From: Pseudomonas lactucae
GTDB taxonomy: Bacteria > Pseudomonadota > Gammaproteobacteria > Pseudomonadales > Pseudomonadaceae
Assembly (NCBI RefSeq): GCF_016937615.1
Contig: NZ_JAFHKI010000058.1
Location: forward strand, 1-64,000
Direction of reading: 5' to 3'
DNA length: 64,000 bases
The stretch's first letter is position 1, and every line of letters begins with the position of its first letter. The position numbers were made by a program, and so were the translations under genes. Below are positions 32,297-41,606 of this stretch, one piece after another. The notes below the pieces were generated by a model that had not been told where the DNA came from, made no database searches, and saw only the letters and a program-made list of their open reading frames with translations.

Positions 32297-32886
32297 TTAC
32301 ACCGAGAGGTTGAAGACCTGCGCCAGATGCTGCTCGTAACGCGCCACGTCAGCCTCGATCGCCGGGCTTTTCATCACGTCCACACAGAGGAAGGTCGCAG
32401 GCCGGTCATGCCGAGGAACTGATTGGCCTTGTGGAACGGAAAGTACACCGCGTCCACCCCCTTGGCCTCGAAGAAATCGCTCGGGTCGTCGAAGGCTTGC
32501 CGTGGCGCGTTCCAGGTCAGCGACAGCATGTACTGCTTGCCCTGGATCAGGCCGCCGCTGCCGTATTTCTGCGAGGCATCGGAGCGAGTGCGACCGTCAC
32601 TGGCGTACAGGCTGCCATGACCTTCGGTGAAGACTTCGTCGATGTACTTCTTGACGATCCACGGCGCGCCCATCCACCAGCCGGGCATCTGGTAGATGAT
32701 CACGTCGGCCCAGAGGAATTTGGCGACCTCTTCGGCCACGTCGTAGCCCTGGTCGATATGCGTGACCTTGACGTCGATGCCGCCACGGTCCAGCACGGCC
32801 AAAGCGGTGTCATGCAGGGTGTTGTTGTAGCGGCCATCGGAGTGGGCGAATTTTTTACCGCCGTTGAGCAGGAGTACTTTTTTCAT
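32297..32886 (-). pseudogene. mdaB: NAD(P)H oxidoreductase MdaB, frameshifted near the end
   Basis: A flavodoxin-fold quinone reductase of the MdaB type (MKKVLLLNGGKKFAHSDGR; PGWWMGAPWIVKKYIDEVF). Frame one stops at 32374 after ...MTGLRPSSVWT. In the next frame the ending LCVDVMKSPAIEADVARYE continues to a stop at 32297-32299. The joint on the minus strand is GGCCTGCGACCTTCC, where GGCCTGCCGACCTTCC would keep one frame of 196 residues, the normal length. The enzyme would reduce quinones by two electrons and limit oxidative stress. The defect is one base, so a sequence error is plausible. Confidence 0.85.
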
Positions 32887-33004
32887 AAGAGGGCATCCAG
32901 AAGGTTGAAATGTCTGGATGCAGACTATCGACCTCAGCCCCTCGGAATAAGCATCCACGCAGCAAAATACCTTTGATCAAAAGGCACGAATACCGAGCAC
33001 ATTG

Positions 33005-33769
33005 TTAACCACTGATCAGCAGATGCGCGCCCAACAGCGCCATGCCGATGAAAAATATCCGCTTGAACAGCACGGCACTGATGCGCTGGCGCAGCGCCTG
33101 GCCGAGCCACATACCCAGCAACGCCGGCACCAGCGCCAGCAATGAAGCACTGACTTCACCACCGCCCAACGTACCCCGCCAGGCCAATCCGGCGGCCAAG
33201 GCGAGCGTCGACACCGTGAACGACAACCCCAGCGCCTGTACCAGTTGATCGCGATTCAAACCCAGCGCTTGCAGGTACGGCACCGCGGGAATCACGAACA
33301 CGCCAGTGGCTGAGGTGATCAGGCCGGTGATCAGCCCACACACCGGTCCAAGCCAGCGTTCAGTCGAGGCTTTTACCTTGAAGGTGGGCATGAACAATCC
33401 ACTCAACGCGTACACCAGCAACGCCCCGCCCAAGGCGCACACCACCCAACGCCCGCCATCCATGCCCAGCCACACCGTGCCAAGCCCGGTGCCGAGGAAA
33501 ATCAGCAACAACATCGGCCGCAGGCGCTTAAGCAAGGCACTCAGGTGGCCGCCGAACGCCAGTTGCCACAGGTTGGTGACCGTTGAAGGAATGATCAGCA
33601 ACGCCGCAGCCTGCGCCGGCAACATAGCCAGGCCGAGCAGGCCCATCGCGACAGTAGGCAAGCCCAGGCCGATGACACCCTTGACGGTGCCGGCCAAGAG
33701 GAAGGTGGCGATCACCAGCAGGGTCAGGGTCGGGCCGAGGTTCTGGTAGAAGGTTAGGAGGGTATTCAT
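33005..33769 (-). CDS. TauE/SafE-family membrane permease
   Basis: A 254-residue membrane protein of the TauE/SafE family, with two repeats of four hydrophobic segments. The motif GTVKGVIGLGLPTVAMGLL at residues 27-45 is typical. Family members export sulfite, sulfoacetate or related organosulfonates, or carry other organic anions. The ATG at 33769 (MNTLLTFYQNLGPTLT) fits the family start; the longer frame does not. Divergent from a LysR gene that may regulate it. Confidence 0.87.
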   Translation of the reverse strand: MNTLLTFYQNLGPTLTLLVIATFLLAGTVKGVIGLGLPTVAMGLLGLAMLPAQAAALLIIPSTVTNLWQLAFGGHLSALLKRLRPMLLLIFLGTGLGTVWLGMDGGRWVVCALGGALLVYALSGLFMPTFKVKASTERWLGPVCGLITGLITSATGVFVIPAVPYLQALGLNRDQLVQALGLSFTVSTLALAAGLAWRGTLGGGEVSASLLALVPALLGMWLGQALRQRISAVLFKRIFFIGMALLGAHLLISG

Positions 33770-33890
33770 GGGGGGATTGTGAGGCCTTGAAGTGAAGCTG
33801 CAAATTCGCCATATACTGAGGCAGCCTCTTGTTTTGTGTGAGGCTGAGGGCCCCATCGGGAGCCAGTGAAGCCACTCGAGAACTCCAGCC

Positions 33891-34786
33891 ATGCACTTTG
33901 ACCTGATCGACCTGCGCCTCTACCTGCACACCCTCGACACCGGCAACATCACCGCCGGCGCCGGCCGCAGCCATTTATCCCTGGCCGCCGCGAGTGCGCG
34001 CATTCGTGCCATGGAAGCCTCGCTGGGCATCGAGCTGCTTGAGCGCGGCGTCGTGGCGTCACCCCAACCCCCGCCGGTAAGGCACTGGCCCGCCACGCAC
34101 GCCTGCTGCTGCAACAGGCCGACCATCTGCAACAGGACTTGGCCGAGTACGCCAAGGGCATCAAAGGCCAGGTGCGCCTGCTGTGCAACAGCACAGCGTT
34201 GAGTGAATACCTGCCGGAACCACTGGCGGATTTTCTGCGCGAACAGCCCAACCTTGAGATCGACCTGCAGGAGTGGCCCAGTCTGCGCATCACCCAGGCG
34301 TTGCGCCAGGGCACGGCGGATCTCGGGATTATTTCCGACGCCGTCGACACCCACGGCTTGCAGACCCTGCCCTTTCGCGACGACCCGCTGGTGCTGATCC
34401 TGCCGCTGGAGCACCCGCTGGCGAATGAAACGGTAAGTTTTATCGACAGCCTGCAACACGATTACGTCGGCCTGGCGGCTCATAGCGCGCTGGCGGTGTA
34501 CCTCGAGGAGCAGGCATTACACGCAGGCTTTCGCTTGCAGACGCGCATCCGCGCCGACAACTTTGATGGTGTGATTCGCATGGTCGCCCGAGGGGCCGGC
34601 CTGGGCATCGTGCCCCAGGCGGCGCTGGAGCGCTGGGCGTTGCCGCGCGACTTCAAGGCCCAGCCTCTGCGAGAAGACTGGGCCTGCCGCCAATTGTTGC
34701 TGTGCGCGCGCTCGTTCGAGCAGTTGCCGGGTTACGCCAAAGCCTTGTTCGAGGCCTTGGCCCTGCCCTTGCGGAAAAACCCGTAG
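33891..34786 (+). pseudogene. LysR-family regulator, frameshifted in the linker
   Basis: The helix-turn-helix part (MHFDLIDLRLYLHTLDTG..., LAAASARIRAMEASLG) is in one frame up to about 34047. The linker and sensing domain (LARHARLLLQQADHLQQDLA... to ...LPLRKNP) are in another. GAGCGCGGCGTCGTGG should be GAGCGCGGCCGTCGTGG for the usual LLERGRRGVTPTPAG reading. Total length is one base short of 299 codons. Divergent from the TauE gene, its likely target. Its last 55 bp overlap the end of the convergent permease gene. Confidence 0.82.
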
Positions 34787-36137
34787 TACACCGAGCTCAG
34801 AAACAGCAGGAACGGCACGCCGAAGACCAATGTCATCTTGAACGCCTCGGTGAAGTAGGTGGTGATCATCACCGCGCCCATCAGCACCAGGCCCAGCAGC
34901 GTGCTGTAGGGAAACAAGCGCAGTTGGAACGACAATTTCGGCCCGCCATGGCGCTTGCGATAACGGCGGAAAAACAAGTGCGTCAGAAAGATCATGAACC
35001 AAGTGAAGATCGCGCCGAACATCGAGATCGCCATCATCAGCGTGAACGAACTTTCCGGGTACACCACGTTGAGCAAGGTCGCCAGCGCGATGCCCGAGCT
35101 GGACAACAGTAACGCGTTCAGCGGGATGCCGCTCTTGCTCAGGGCGCCCATGGACTTGGGCGCAAAGCCCGCACGGGACAGGCTGAACATCATGCGCGTG
35201 GTGATGTAGAGCTGGCTGTTCATCGCCGACAACGCGGCGATCAGGATCACGAAGTTCATCACCCCGGTAGCGCCCGGAATGCCGATGGTCTGCATCACCG
35301 TGACGAACGGGCTCTGGGTCTGCCCGGCCTGGTTCCACGGCACGATGGCCAGCATCAGCGCCAGGGTCAGCAGGTAAAACACCACCAGGCGCACGATGGT
35401 CGCGCGAAAGGCTTTTTTCACCGCCTGCTCCGGGTCGGCGGCCTCACCGGCGGCCACGGCGATCATTTCCACGCTCAGGTAGCTGAAGATCGACACGATC
35501 ACCGCGATCCACATGCCGCTCAACCCGTGCGGGAAAAAGCGTCGTGGGCCGTGTAGTTATGCACGCCGTAATCCGGGTTGCCGGAACCGAACACCACATA
35601 CACCGCCAGGATGATGAAACCGACGATGGCACTGATCTTGATCGTGGAAAACCAGTATTCGAAGTTGCCGAAGGTCTTCACGCTGATGGCGTTGAGCACA
35701 ACCAGCACACTGGAAAACGACACGATCCACACCCACTCCGGCACGTTGGCGAACCAGTACTTCATGTACATCGCCACCGCCGTGACCTCGGCGCCCACCG
35801 CCAGCACAATCGCCGCCCAATACGCATAACGCACCAGAAACCCGGCCAGCGGGCTGATGTAGAACTCGGCGTAGGCGCCAAACGACCCCGAGGTGGAATG
35901 CGCCACCGTCATCTCCGCCAGGCAGCCCATCAACAGCAAGGTGATCAACGCACCAATGGCATAGCTCACCAACACGCTGGGCCCGGCATAACCGATGGCA
36001 TAGGCGCTGCCCATGAACAGCCCGGTGCCAATGGCGCCACCGATGGCGATCATGCTCATCTGGCCGGAGGTGAGCTGGCGCCGCAGGCCCAGTTCGCGGT
36101 GGGTGATGTCTGCAAAGCCTTGGTCTGGCGTAGTCAC
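34732..36137 (-). pseudogene. Amino-acid permease (APC family), frameshifted
   Basis: A permease of the amino-acid transporter family with 12 hydrophobic segments, full length 468 residues if repaired. Frame one starts at a GTG at 36137 (AAGGGG upstream; ITHRELGLRRQLTSGQMSMI, GGAIGTGLFMGSAYAIG) and stops after ...TAHDAFSRTG at 35520. The rest (SGMWIAVIVSIFSYLSVEMI ...) is in another frame. On the minus strand GACGCTTTTTCCC should be GACGGCTTTTTCCC, reading HDGFFPHG. It lies 82 bp after kynU in the same direction, so it may import tryptophan, kynurenine or a related amino acid, but the specificity is not visible. Confidence 0.85.
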
Positions 36138-36219
36138 GTTGGTGTGCCCCTTATTATTGTGATTGCACTGTTTTTGCTGTTGTCGCACCGCCCCTCCCAC
36201 ATTTTGATCGGTGTTTTAT

Positions 36220-37470
36220 TCAGGTGACGCTGTGGCGGACCTTGAACTGCGGCTGGTCCCAGGTGTTCTCATCGAGGATTTCACCGAGGATTTCCACCGC
36301 GTCCCACACTTCGGTGAAGCTCGTGTACAACGGCGTAAAACCGAACCGCATGATGCGCGGCTCACGGTAATCGCCGATCACGCCTCGGGCGATCAACGCC
36401 TGGATCACCGCGTAACCTTCAGGATGTTCAAAGCTCACATGACTTCCGCGCCGGGCGTGTTCACGCGGGGTGATCAGCTTCAAGCCGTGGCTGGCGCAGC
36501 GGGCTTCGACCCGCTCGATGAACATATCCGTCAGCGCCAGAGATTTGCTGCGCAGGCTGCCCATGTCGGTCTGTTCAAAAATTTCCAGGCCGCTTTCCAC
36601 CATGGCCAGCGAGGTGATCGGTTGGGTGCCGCACAGGTAGCGGGCGATGCCGGCGCTCGGTGCATAGTTGGACTCCATGGCGAACTGCCGGGTGTGCCCG
36701 AACCAGCCCGACAGCGGCTGGCGGACCAGGTCCACCAGCGCCGGGTTAACCCACACGAACGCCTGGGAACCGGGCCCGCCGTTGAGGTATTTGTAGGTGC
36801 AGCCAATCGCGTAATCGGCCCCGGCGGCGTGCAGGTCGATGGGCACCGCGCCGGCCGAGTGCGCCAGGTCCCAGATGCTCAGCGCGCCGCACTCGTGGCT
36901 CAGGGCGGTGAGTGCCTGCATGTCGTACATATAGCCGGACTTGTAGTTGACGTGGGTGAGCATCACCACCGCCACGTCGTCGTCGATGGCCTGGGGCAGT
37001 TCGTCCGGACTGTTCACCAGGCGCAGGGAATAGCCCTGCTGCAGCAAGTCGGCCAGGCCTTCGGCGATGTACAGGTCGGTAGGAAAGTTGCTCGCTTCGC
37101 TGACGATTACCTTGCGCGCGGGTTCGCGTTGGCGCTGCACGGTCAATGCGGCACTGAGCACTTTGAACAGGTTGATCGAGGTGGTATCGGTGATCGCCAC
37201 TTCGCCTTCGCCTGCGCCGATCAGCGGTGCCAGGCGATCGCCCAGGCGCAGCGACAAATTCGCCCAGCCGGCGCTGTTCCAACTGCGGATCAAACCATTG
37301 CCCCATTCCTCGGCAATCACCTGTTGCGCCCGCGCCAACGATGCCACGGGTCGCGCGCCGAGGGAGTTGCCGTCGAGGTAGATCACGCCCACAGGCAGCG
37401 CGAACTGATCGCGCAGAGGCGCCAGCGGGTCCTGGGCGTCGAGGGTTTGGCAATGGCTTCGGGTGATCAT
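36220..37470 (-). CDS. kynU: Kynureninase
   Basis: A 416-residue PLP enzyme splitting kynurenine into anthranilate and alanine. Family motifs: [13 protein letters not shown] (residues 29-41), [32 protein letters not shown] with the cofactor aspartate, and [11 protein letters not shown] with the PLP lysine. It is divergent from an Lrp-type gene matching KynR, the kynurenine-responsive activator of P. aeruginosa. Its product feeds AntABC encoded 5 kb away. Confidence 0.95.
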   Translation of the reverse strand: MITRSHCQTLDAQDPLAPLRDQFALPVGVIYLDGNSLGARPVASLARAQQVIAEEWGNGLIRSWNSAGWANLSLRLGDRLAPLIGAGEGEVAITDTTSINLFKVLSAALTVQRQREPARKVIVSEASNFPTDLYIAEGLADLLQQGYSLRLVNSPDELPQAIDDDVAVVMLTHVNYKSGYMYDMQALTALSHECGALSIWDLAHSAGAVPIDLHAAGADYAIGCTYKYLNGGPGSQAFVWVNPALVDLVRQPLSGWFGHTRQFAMESNYAPSAGIARYLCGTQPITSLAMVESGLEIFEQTDMGSLRSKSLALTDMFIERVEARCASHGLKLITPREHARRGSHVSFEHPEGYAVIQALIARGVIGDYREPRIMRFGFTPLYTSFTEVWDAVEILGEILDENTWDQPQFKVRHSVT

Positions 37471-37614
37471 GGCAGGTCCTGGTGTTTATCAGTGAAGATG
37501 GACCAAATAATGAACGAAGATTTACAGAATTTTCGTGCAAAGTGGTGGGTAACAGGCTAATTAAGCTGTAGGAAATTCGAATTTACCTCCAGAACACGCG
37601 GATTTATTCTAATC

Positions 37615-38088
37615 ATGATTCTCGACGCCACCGACCTGCGCCTCCTGCATTTCCTGCAACAGGATGGCCGTATCAGCAACCAGGAACTGGCGGAAAAAGT
37701 CGCACTGTCCCCGTCCGCCTGCCTGCGCCGTTTGCGCCTGCTGGAGAGCGAGGGAATCATCAGCGGCTACCGCGCGGTATTGAACGCCGAGCAACTGGGC
37801 ATCGAGCTGGAGGCCATCGTGCACCTGTCGTTGCGCCAGGATGTCGAGGATTGGCATGAGACGTTCATCAAGAAGGTCCAGGGCTGGCCGGAGGTGGCCA
37901 GCGCCTACGTGATCACCGGCGCGAGCAACTATGTGCTGCGGGTGCAGGCGAGGAACCTCAAGCACTTTTCGGACTTTATCGTGAACCACCTGAACCGCAC
38001 GGCGGGGGTGATGGATATACGGTCGGAGATTGTGTTGCAGAAGATCAAGGATCGGGATGAGGTGCTGGATCTGGTCGTACGCAAATAG
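37615..38088 (+). CDS. kynR: Lrp/AsnC-family regulator, probably KynR
   Basis: A 157-residue Lrp/AsnC protein: helix-turn-helix ISNQELAEKVALSPSACLRRLRLL near residues 20-43 and a C-terminal RAM ligand-binding domain. In P. aeruginosa the divergent neighbour of the kyn genes is KynR, which senses kynurenine; the same arrangement with kynU here supports that name. It may also act on kynBA. Confidence 0.85.
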   Translation: MILDATDLRLLHFLQQDGRISNQELAEKVALSPSACLRRLRLLESEGIISGYRAVLNAEQLGIELEAIVHLSLRQDVEDWHETFIKKVQGWPEVASAYVITGASNYVLRVQARNLKHFSDFIVNHLNRTAGVMDIRSEIVLQKIKDRDEVLDLVVRK

Positions 38089-38106
38089 CGACGACAACAA
38101 AGATCA

Positions 38107-38136
38107 AATGTGGGAGCCAGCCCCCTCCCACATTTT
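38107..38136. terminator. Hairpin between kynR and catA
   Basis: AATGTGGGAG and CTCCCACATT form a stem with T residues after it on the plus strand and A residues on the other side. It stands between the convergent kynR and catA genes and can terminate both. Confidence 0.7.
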
Positions 38137-38145
38137 TGACAGCAT

Positions 38146-39075
38146 TTAGTCTTCGAGGGCTCGGACGCGCTGCATGCGTTTCTGTTCCAGCGGTGCATCA
38201 GCCACCTGCAATTCAAAGTCAAAATCTATCTGCGCAAAGCGCCCTTGCACCCCAAATTCCCGCGCCAGCTGTTGATCGTCACTGAAGCGGATTTCGGCGA
38301 TCAGTTCATCGCGTGTCGCGTACGCAAAATCGTCATGCAGGTACGGGTCGTCGGACAGGTTGATCTGGGTGGTCAGGTGACGATACCCGGGTGCCGAGAT
38401 GAAGAAGTGGATATGCGCCGGCCGTTGCCCATGGCGCCCCAGTTGATCGAGCAACTGTTGGGTCGGACCGGTCGGCGGGCAGCCATAGCCCGACGGCACG
38501 ATGCTGCGAAACCGGTAGTTGCCCTGGGCGTCGGTCTCGATACGGCGGCGCAGGTTGAACTCCGATTGGCTGCCGTCAAACCAGGAATACGTACCGCCGG
38601 TGTTGGCCTGCCACACATCCACAATCGCCCCGGCCAGCGGTTTACCATCGGTGTCGCGCACCTGGCCGCGCATGAACAGCGGCACCGCTGCATCCGTCCC
38701 GTCATCCAGGCGCGCTTCGTAGTGGGACAGCGGTGCACCGGCCACATACAACGGGCCTTCGATGGTGCGCGGAGTACCGCCGGATTTACCGGCTTCTTCG
38801 TCGGCGGCATCCATCAACATGTCCAGGTAGTGCTCCAGACCCAGCCCGGCGGCCAGCAGCCCGGCCTCCTGGTTCTTGCCCAGTTCATTGAGGTAGTTGA
38901 CCGCCTTCCAGAACTCTTCCGGGGTCACGTCCAAGTCTTCGATGATGTTCACGGTGTCGCGCAGAATGCGGTAGACCAGCGCTTTGGTGCGCGGGTTACC
39001 GCCGTCATTCAGGTTGCCGCTGGCTTCTTCGAGAAACTGTTGGGCGTGGGCAGTCTGGGACAGTCGGATGGACAT
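38146..39075 (-). CDS. catA: Catechol 1,2-dioxygenase
   Basis: A 309-residue intradiol dioxygenase that opens catechol to cis,cis-muconate with Fe(III). The iron ligands can be placed: Tyr in GGTYSWFDGSQS, Tyr in PSGYGCPPTGP, and the two His in RPAHIHFF. The N-terminal helical dimerisation domain is present. It is the last gene of catB-catC-catA, the order used in pseudomonads. Confidence 0.96.
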   Translation of the reverse strand: MSIRLSQTAHAQQFLEEASGNLNDGGNPRTKALVYRILRDTVNIIEDLDVTPEEFWKAVNYLNELGKNQEAGLLAAGLGLEHYLDMLMDAADEEAGKSGGTPRTIEGPLYVAGAPLSHYEARLDDGTDAAVPLFMRGQVRDTDGKPLAGAIVDVWQANTGGTYSWFDGSQSEFNLRRRIETDAQGNYRFRSIVPSGYGCPPTGPTQQLLDQLGRHGQRPAHIHFFISAPGYRHLTTQINLSDDPYLHDDFAYATRDELIAEIRFSDDQQLAREFGVQGRFAQIDFDFELQVADAPLEQKRMQRVRALED

Positions 39076-39116
39076 GGTGCACTCCTCATCTTGTAATTAT
39101 CAGGTGTAGGACAGGC

Positions 39117-39407
39117 TTAACGGTCGTCCTCATGGATCGACGAAGGGTGCCGGCACAGGGCGTTCACTTCGATGGCCATGTAGGGGTAGAGCGGCAGTTG
39201 CATCAGCAGGTCGTGCAGTTCTTGCACGCTGTCGACATCGAACACGCTGTAATTGGCGTAGAGCCCGGCGATACGCCACAAGTGGCGCCATTTGCCCGTT
39301 TGTTGCAACTGCTGCGCAAGGGCTTTTTCGTCGGCCTTGAGGCGGGCGGCGCGCTCGGGGTTCATGTCGACGGGCAGGTTCACGGTCATTTTTACGTGGA
39401 ACAACAT
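39117..39407 (-). CDS. catC: Muconolactone delta-isomerase
   Basis: A 96-residue protein with the family start MLFHVKMTVNLPVDMNPERA. It shifts the double bond of muconolactone to give the beta-ketoadipate enol-lactone and forms a decamer in P. putida. It lies 12 bp after catB and 41 bp before catA in one operon. Confidence 0.95.
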   Translation of the reverse strand: MLFHVKMTVNLPVDMNPERAARLKADEKALAQQLQQTGKWRHLWRIAGLYANYSVFDVDSVQELHDLLMQLPLYPYMAIEVNALCRHPSSIHEDDR

Positions 39408-39419
39408 GGCGGGCGCCTC

Positions 39420-40547
39420 TTAGTGTTTATCACGACGGAAGAACGCCAGGCGCTCTTCATCGATGGCCAGGCCCAGGCCCGGCGCGGTGGAGACATGCAG
39501 CTGGAAGTCGCGATACACCAGCGGCTCGCTGAGGATGTCTTCGGTGAGCAGCAGCGGGCCGAACAGCTCGGTGTCCCAGGCCAGTTTGTTCAGGGTCAGG
39601 AAGGCGTGGGCCGAGGCCAGCGTGCCGATACCGCCTTCGAGCATGGTGCCCCCGTACAGACCGATGCCGGCCGCCTCGGCAATCGCCGCTGTGCGCAACA
39701 CCGCACGCGGGCCACCGTTCTTGGCGATCTTGAGCGCAAACACCGACGCCGCACCTTCACGGGCCAGGTTGAAGGCATCTTCGACACACTCGATGGATTC
39801 ATCGGCCATGATCGGCACCGGGCTCGACAGGTTCAGCCGCGCCATGCCGCCACGGTTGTTACGCGAGATAGGCTGCTCGATCAGGTCGATACCGTTATCG
39901 CCCAAGACCTTGCAGGCCCGCAGCGCCACGGCTTCGTCCCAGGCCTGGTTGACGTCGACGCGCACACTGGCACGCTCACCCAGGGCCTTTTTGATCGCAA
40001 TCACGTGGGCCAGGTCGCGGCTCACTTCACCGGCACCGATCTTCAACTTGAAGATGCGATGGCGGCGCAGGTCGAGCATCTTCTCGGCTTCGGCGATGTC
40101 TTGCTCGGTGTTGCCGCTGGCCAGGGTCCTGGCCACCGGCAAGGCGTCACGCACACGACCGCCGAGCAGTTCGCTCACGGGAAGATTCAAGCGTTTGCCC
40201 AACGCATCGAGCAAGGCGCTTTCCACGCCGGACTTGGCAAAGGTATTACCGCGGATACTGCGCTCCAGGCGCAGCATGGCGGCGTTGATATTGCTGGCGT
40301 CCTGGCCGATCAACAGCGGCGCGAAGTGGCGGTCTATGTTGATCTTGATGCTGTCGGGGCTTTCGTTGCCGTAGCTCAGACCGCCAATGGTGGTGGACTC
40401 GCCGATGCCTTCGATACCGTCGGCGCAGCGCACGCGGATGATCACCAGGGTCTGGTTTTGCAGGGTATGCATCGCCAGCTTGTGCGGGCGGATGGTGGGG
40501 AGGTCGACGATAATCGTCTCGATCGACTCGATGGCGCAAATCGGCAT
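39420..40547 (-). CDS. catB: Muconate cycloisomerase
   Basis: A 375-residue enolase-superfamily enzyme that turns cis,cis-muconate into muconolactone. The catalytic lysines are in HRIFKLKIGAG (K-x-K) and the metal ligands in SVRVDVNQAWDE, ...IEQPIS and IMADESIE. The ATG at 40547 (MPICAIESIETIIVDLPT) is the family start; a frame running on to 41507 is only the reverse of catR. First gene of the operon, divergent from catR with a CatR-type site between. Confidence 0.96.
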   Translation of the reverse strand: MPICAIESIETIIVDLPTIRPHKLAMHTLQNQTLVIIRVRCADGIEGIGESTTIGGLSYGNESPDSIKINIDRHFAPLLIGQDASNINAAMLRLERSIRGNTFAKSGVESALLDALGKRLNLPVSELLGGRVRDALPVARTLASGNTEQDIAEAEKMLDLRRHRIFKLKIGAGEVSRDLAHVIAIKKALGERASVRVDVNQAWDEAVALRACKVLGDNGIDLIEQPISRNNRGGMARLNLSSPVPIMADESIECVEDAFNLAREGAASVFALKIAKNGGPRAVLRTAAIAEAAGIGLYGGTMLEGGIGTLASAHAFLTLNKLAWDTELFGPLLLTEDILSEPLVYRDFQLHVSTAPGLGLAIDEERLAFFRRDKH

Positions 40548-40633
40548 GGCAATACCCGCTGGGTTCTTTATAGGTCTTGGCTGATTCTGTGCTGCATCTT
40601 TGCGGGCTTCCAATATAGAATTAGTCTTGATCA

Positions 40634-40648
40634 ATACCCTCAAGGTAT
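40634..40648. promoter_or_regulatory. CatR-type operator (ATAC-N7-GTAT)
   Basis: The sequence ATACCCTCAAGGTAT is a T-N11-A dyad of exactly the ATAC-N7-GTAT form bound by the LysR-type muconate regulators CatR, CatM and BenM. It lies in the 114-bp catB-catR gap, 14 bp before the catR start codon. CatR bound here would activate catBCA with muconate and repress its own gene. Confidence 0.75.
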
Positions 40649-40661
40649 AGAAGGAGTCGTC

Positions 40662-41537
40662 ATGGAACTGCGTCACCTGCGCTACTTCCAAGTGCTGGGC
40701 GAAACCCTCAACTTCACCCGCGCCGCCGAACGCCTGCACATCGCCCAGCCGCCACTGAGCCGGCAGATCCAGCAATTGGAAGAGGAACTGGGGGTGATCC
40801 TGCTGGAGCGCGGCAGGCCGTTGCGGCTGACCGAGGCCGGACGGTTTTTCTACGAACACGCCACTGTGTTGCTCGAACAGTTGAACAAGGTGTGCGACAG
40901 CACGCGACGCATCGGCCAGGGTGAAAAAACCTGGCTGGGCATCGGTTTTGCGCCGTCGACCCTGTATGGCGTGTTGCCGGAGCTGATTCGACGGCTGCGT
41001 ACCCATGAGGCGCTGGAGCTGGAATTGGGGCTGTCGGAGATGACTACCCTGCAACAGGTCGAAGCGCTCAAGGCCGGGCGTATCGATGTGGGTTTCGGAC
41101 GGATTCGCATCGACGACCCGGCCATCGTCCAGCGCGTGCTGGTGGAGGACCGTCTGGTGGCGGTGTTGCCCGCCGGTCATCCGTTGCTCGCCGCGCCCGC
41201 CACCCTCGCCCAATTGGCCGCCGAGCCGTTTGTGCTGTACCCCGGCAACCCGCGCCCCAGCTATGCAGACCATGTGATTGCACTGTTCGATGCCCACGGT
41301 TTGAGCCTCAAGGTCGCGCAATGGACCAACGAACTGCAGACCGCCATCGGCCTGGTCGGTGCAGGCATGGGCGTGACGCTGGTGCCGGCGTCGGTGCAGG
41401 TGCTGCATCGGGCGGATATCGGTTACACGCCGGTGGTGGAGGCCACGGCGACTTCGCCGATTATTTTGAGTCGGCGGGTGAATGATCAGTCGCCGGGGTT
41501 GAGGCATTGTTTGCAGTTGGTTGAAGAGCTGATCTAA
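40662..41537 (+). CDS. catR: LysR-family muconate-responsive activator CatR
   Basis: A 291-residue LysR regulator with the start MELRHLRYFQVLGETLNFTR and helix-turn-helix HIAQPPLSRQIQQLEEELG typical of CatR/BenM/CatM. It activates catBCA in response to cis,cis-muconate. AGGAG is 8 bp before the ATG. Divergent from catB, with the ATAC-N7-GTAT dyad in between. Confidence 0.92.
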   Translation: MELRHLRYFQVLGETLNFTRAAERLHIAQPPLSRQIQQLEEELGVILLERGRPLRLTEAGRFFYEHATVLLEQLNKVCDSTRRIGQGEKTWLGIGFAPSTLYGVLPELIRRLRTHEALELELGLSEMTTLQQVEALKAGRIDVGFGRIRIDDPAIVQRVLVEDRLVAVLPAGHPLLAAPATLAQLAAEPFVLYPGNPRPSYADHVIALFDAHGLSLKVAQWTNELQTAIGLVGAGMGVTLVPASVQVLHRADIGYTPVVEATATSPIILSRRVNDQSPGLRHCLQLVEELI

Positions 41538-41563
41538 GGTCGTCCAAACACCACAAATACCCT

Positions 41564-41594
41564 GTGGGGGGGCTTGATCCCTCCCACATTTTGA
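41564..41594. terminator. Terminator between catR and antR
   Basis: GTGGGGGG and CCCTCCCAC form a stem followed by ATTTTG on the plus strand. It separates the convergent catR and antR genes. Confidence 0.65.
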
Positions 41595-41606
41595 TCTTCA
41601 TTGCTT

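Noticed and set aside
39132..40661. Long plus-strand frame before catR
   Set aside because: It is the reverse of catC and catB; catR starts at 40662 with a good ribosome-binding site.
40548..41507. N-terminal extension of catB
   Set aside because: It is the reverse of catR and has no catB-family similarity.
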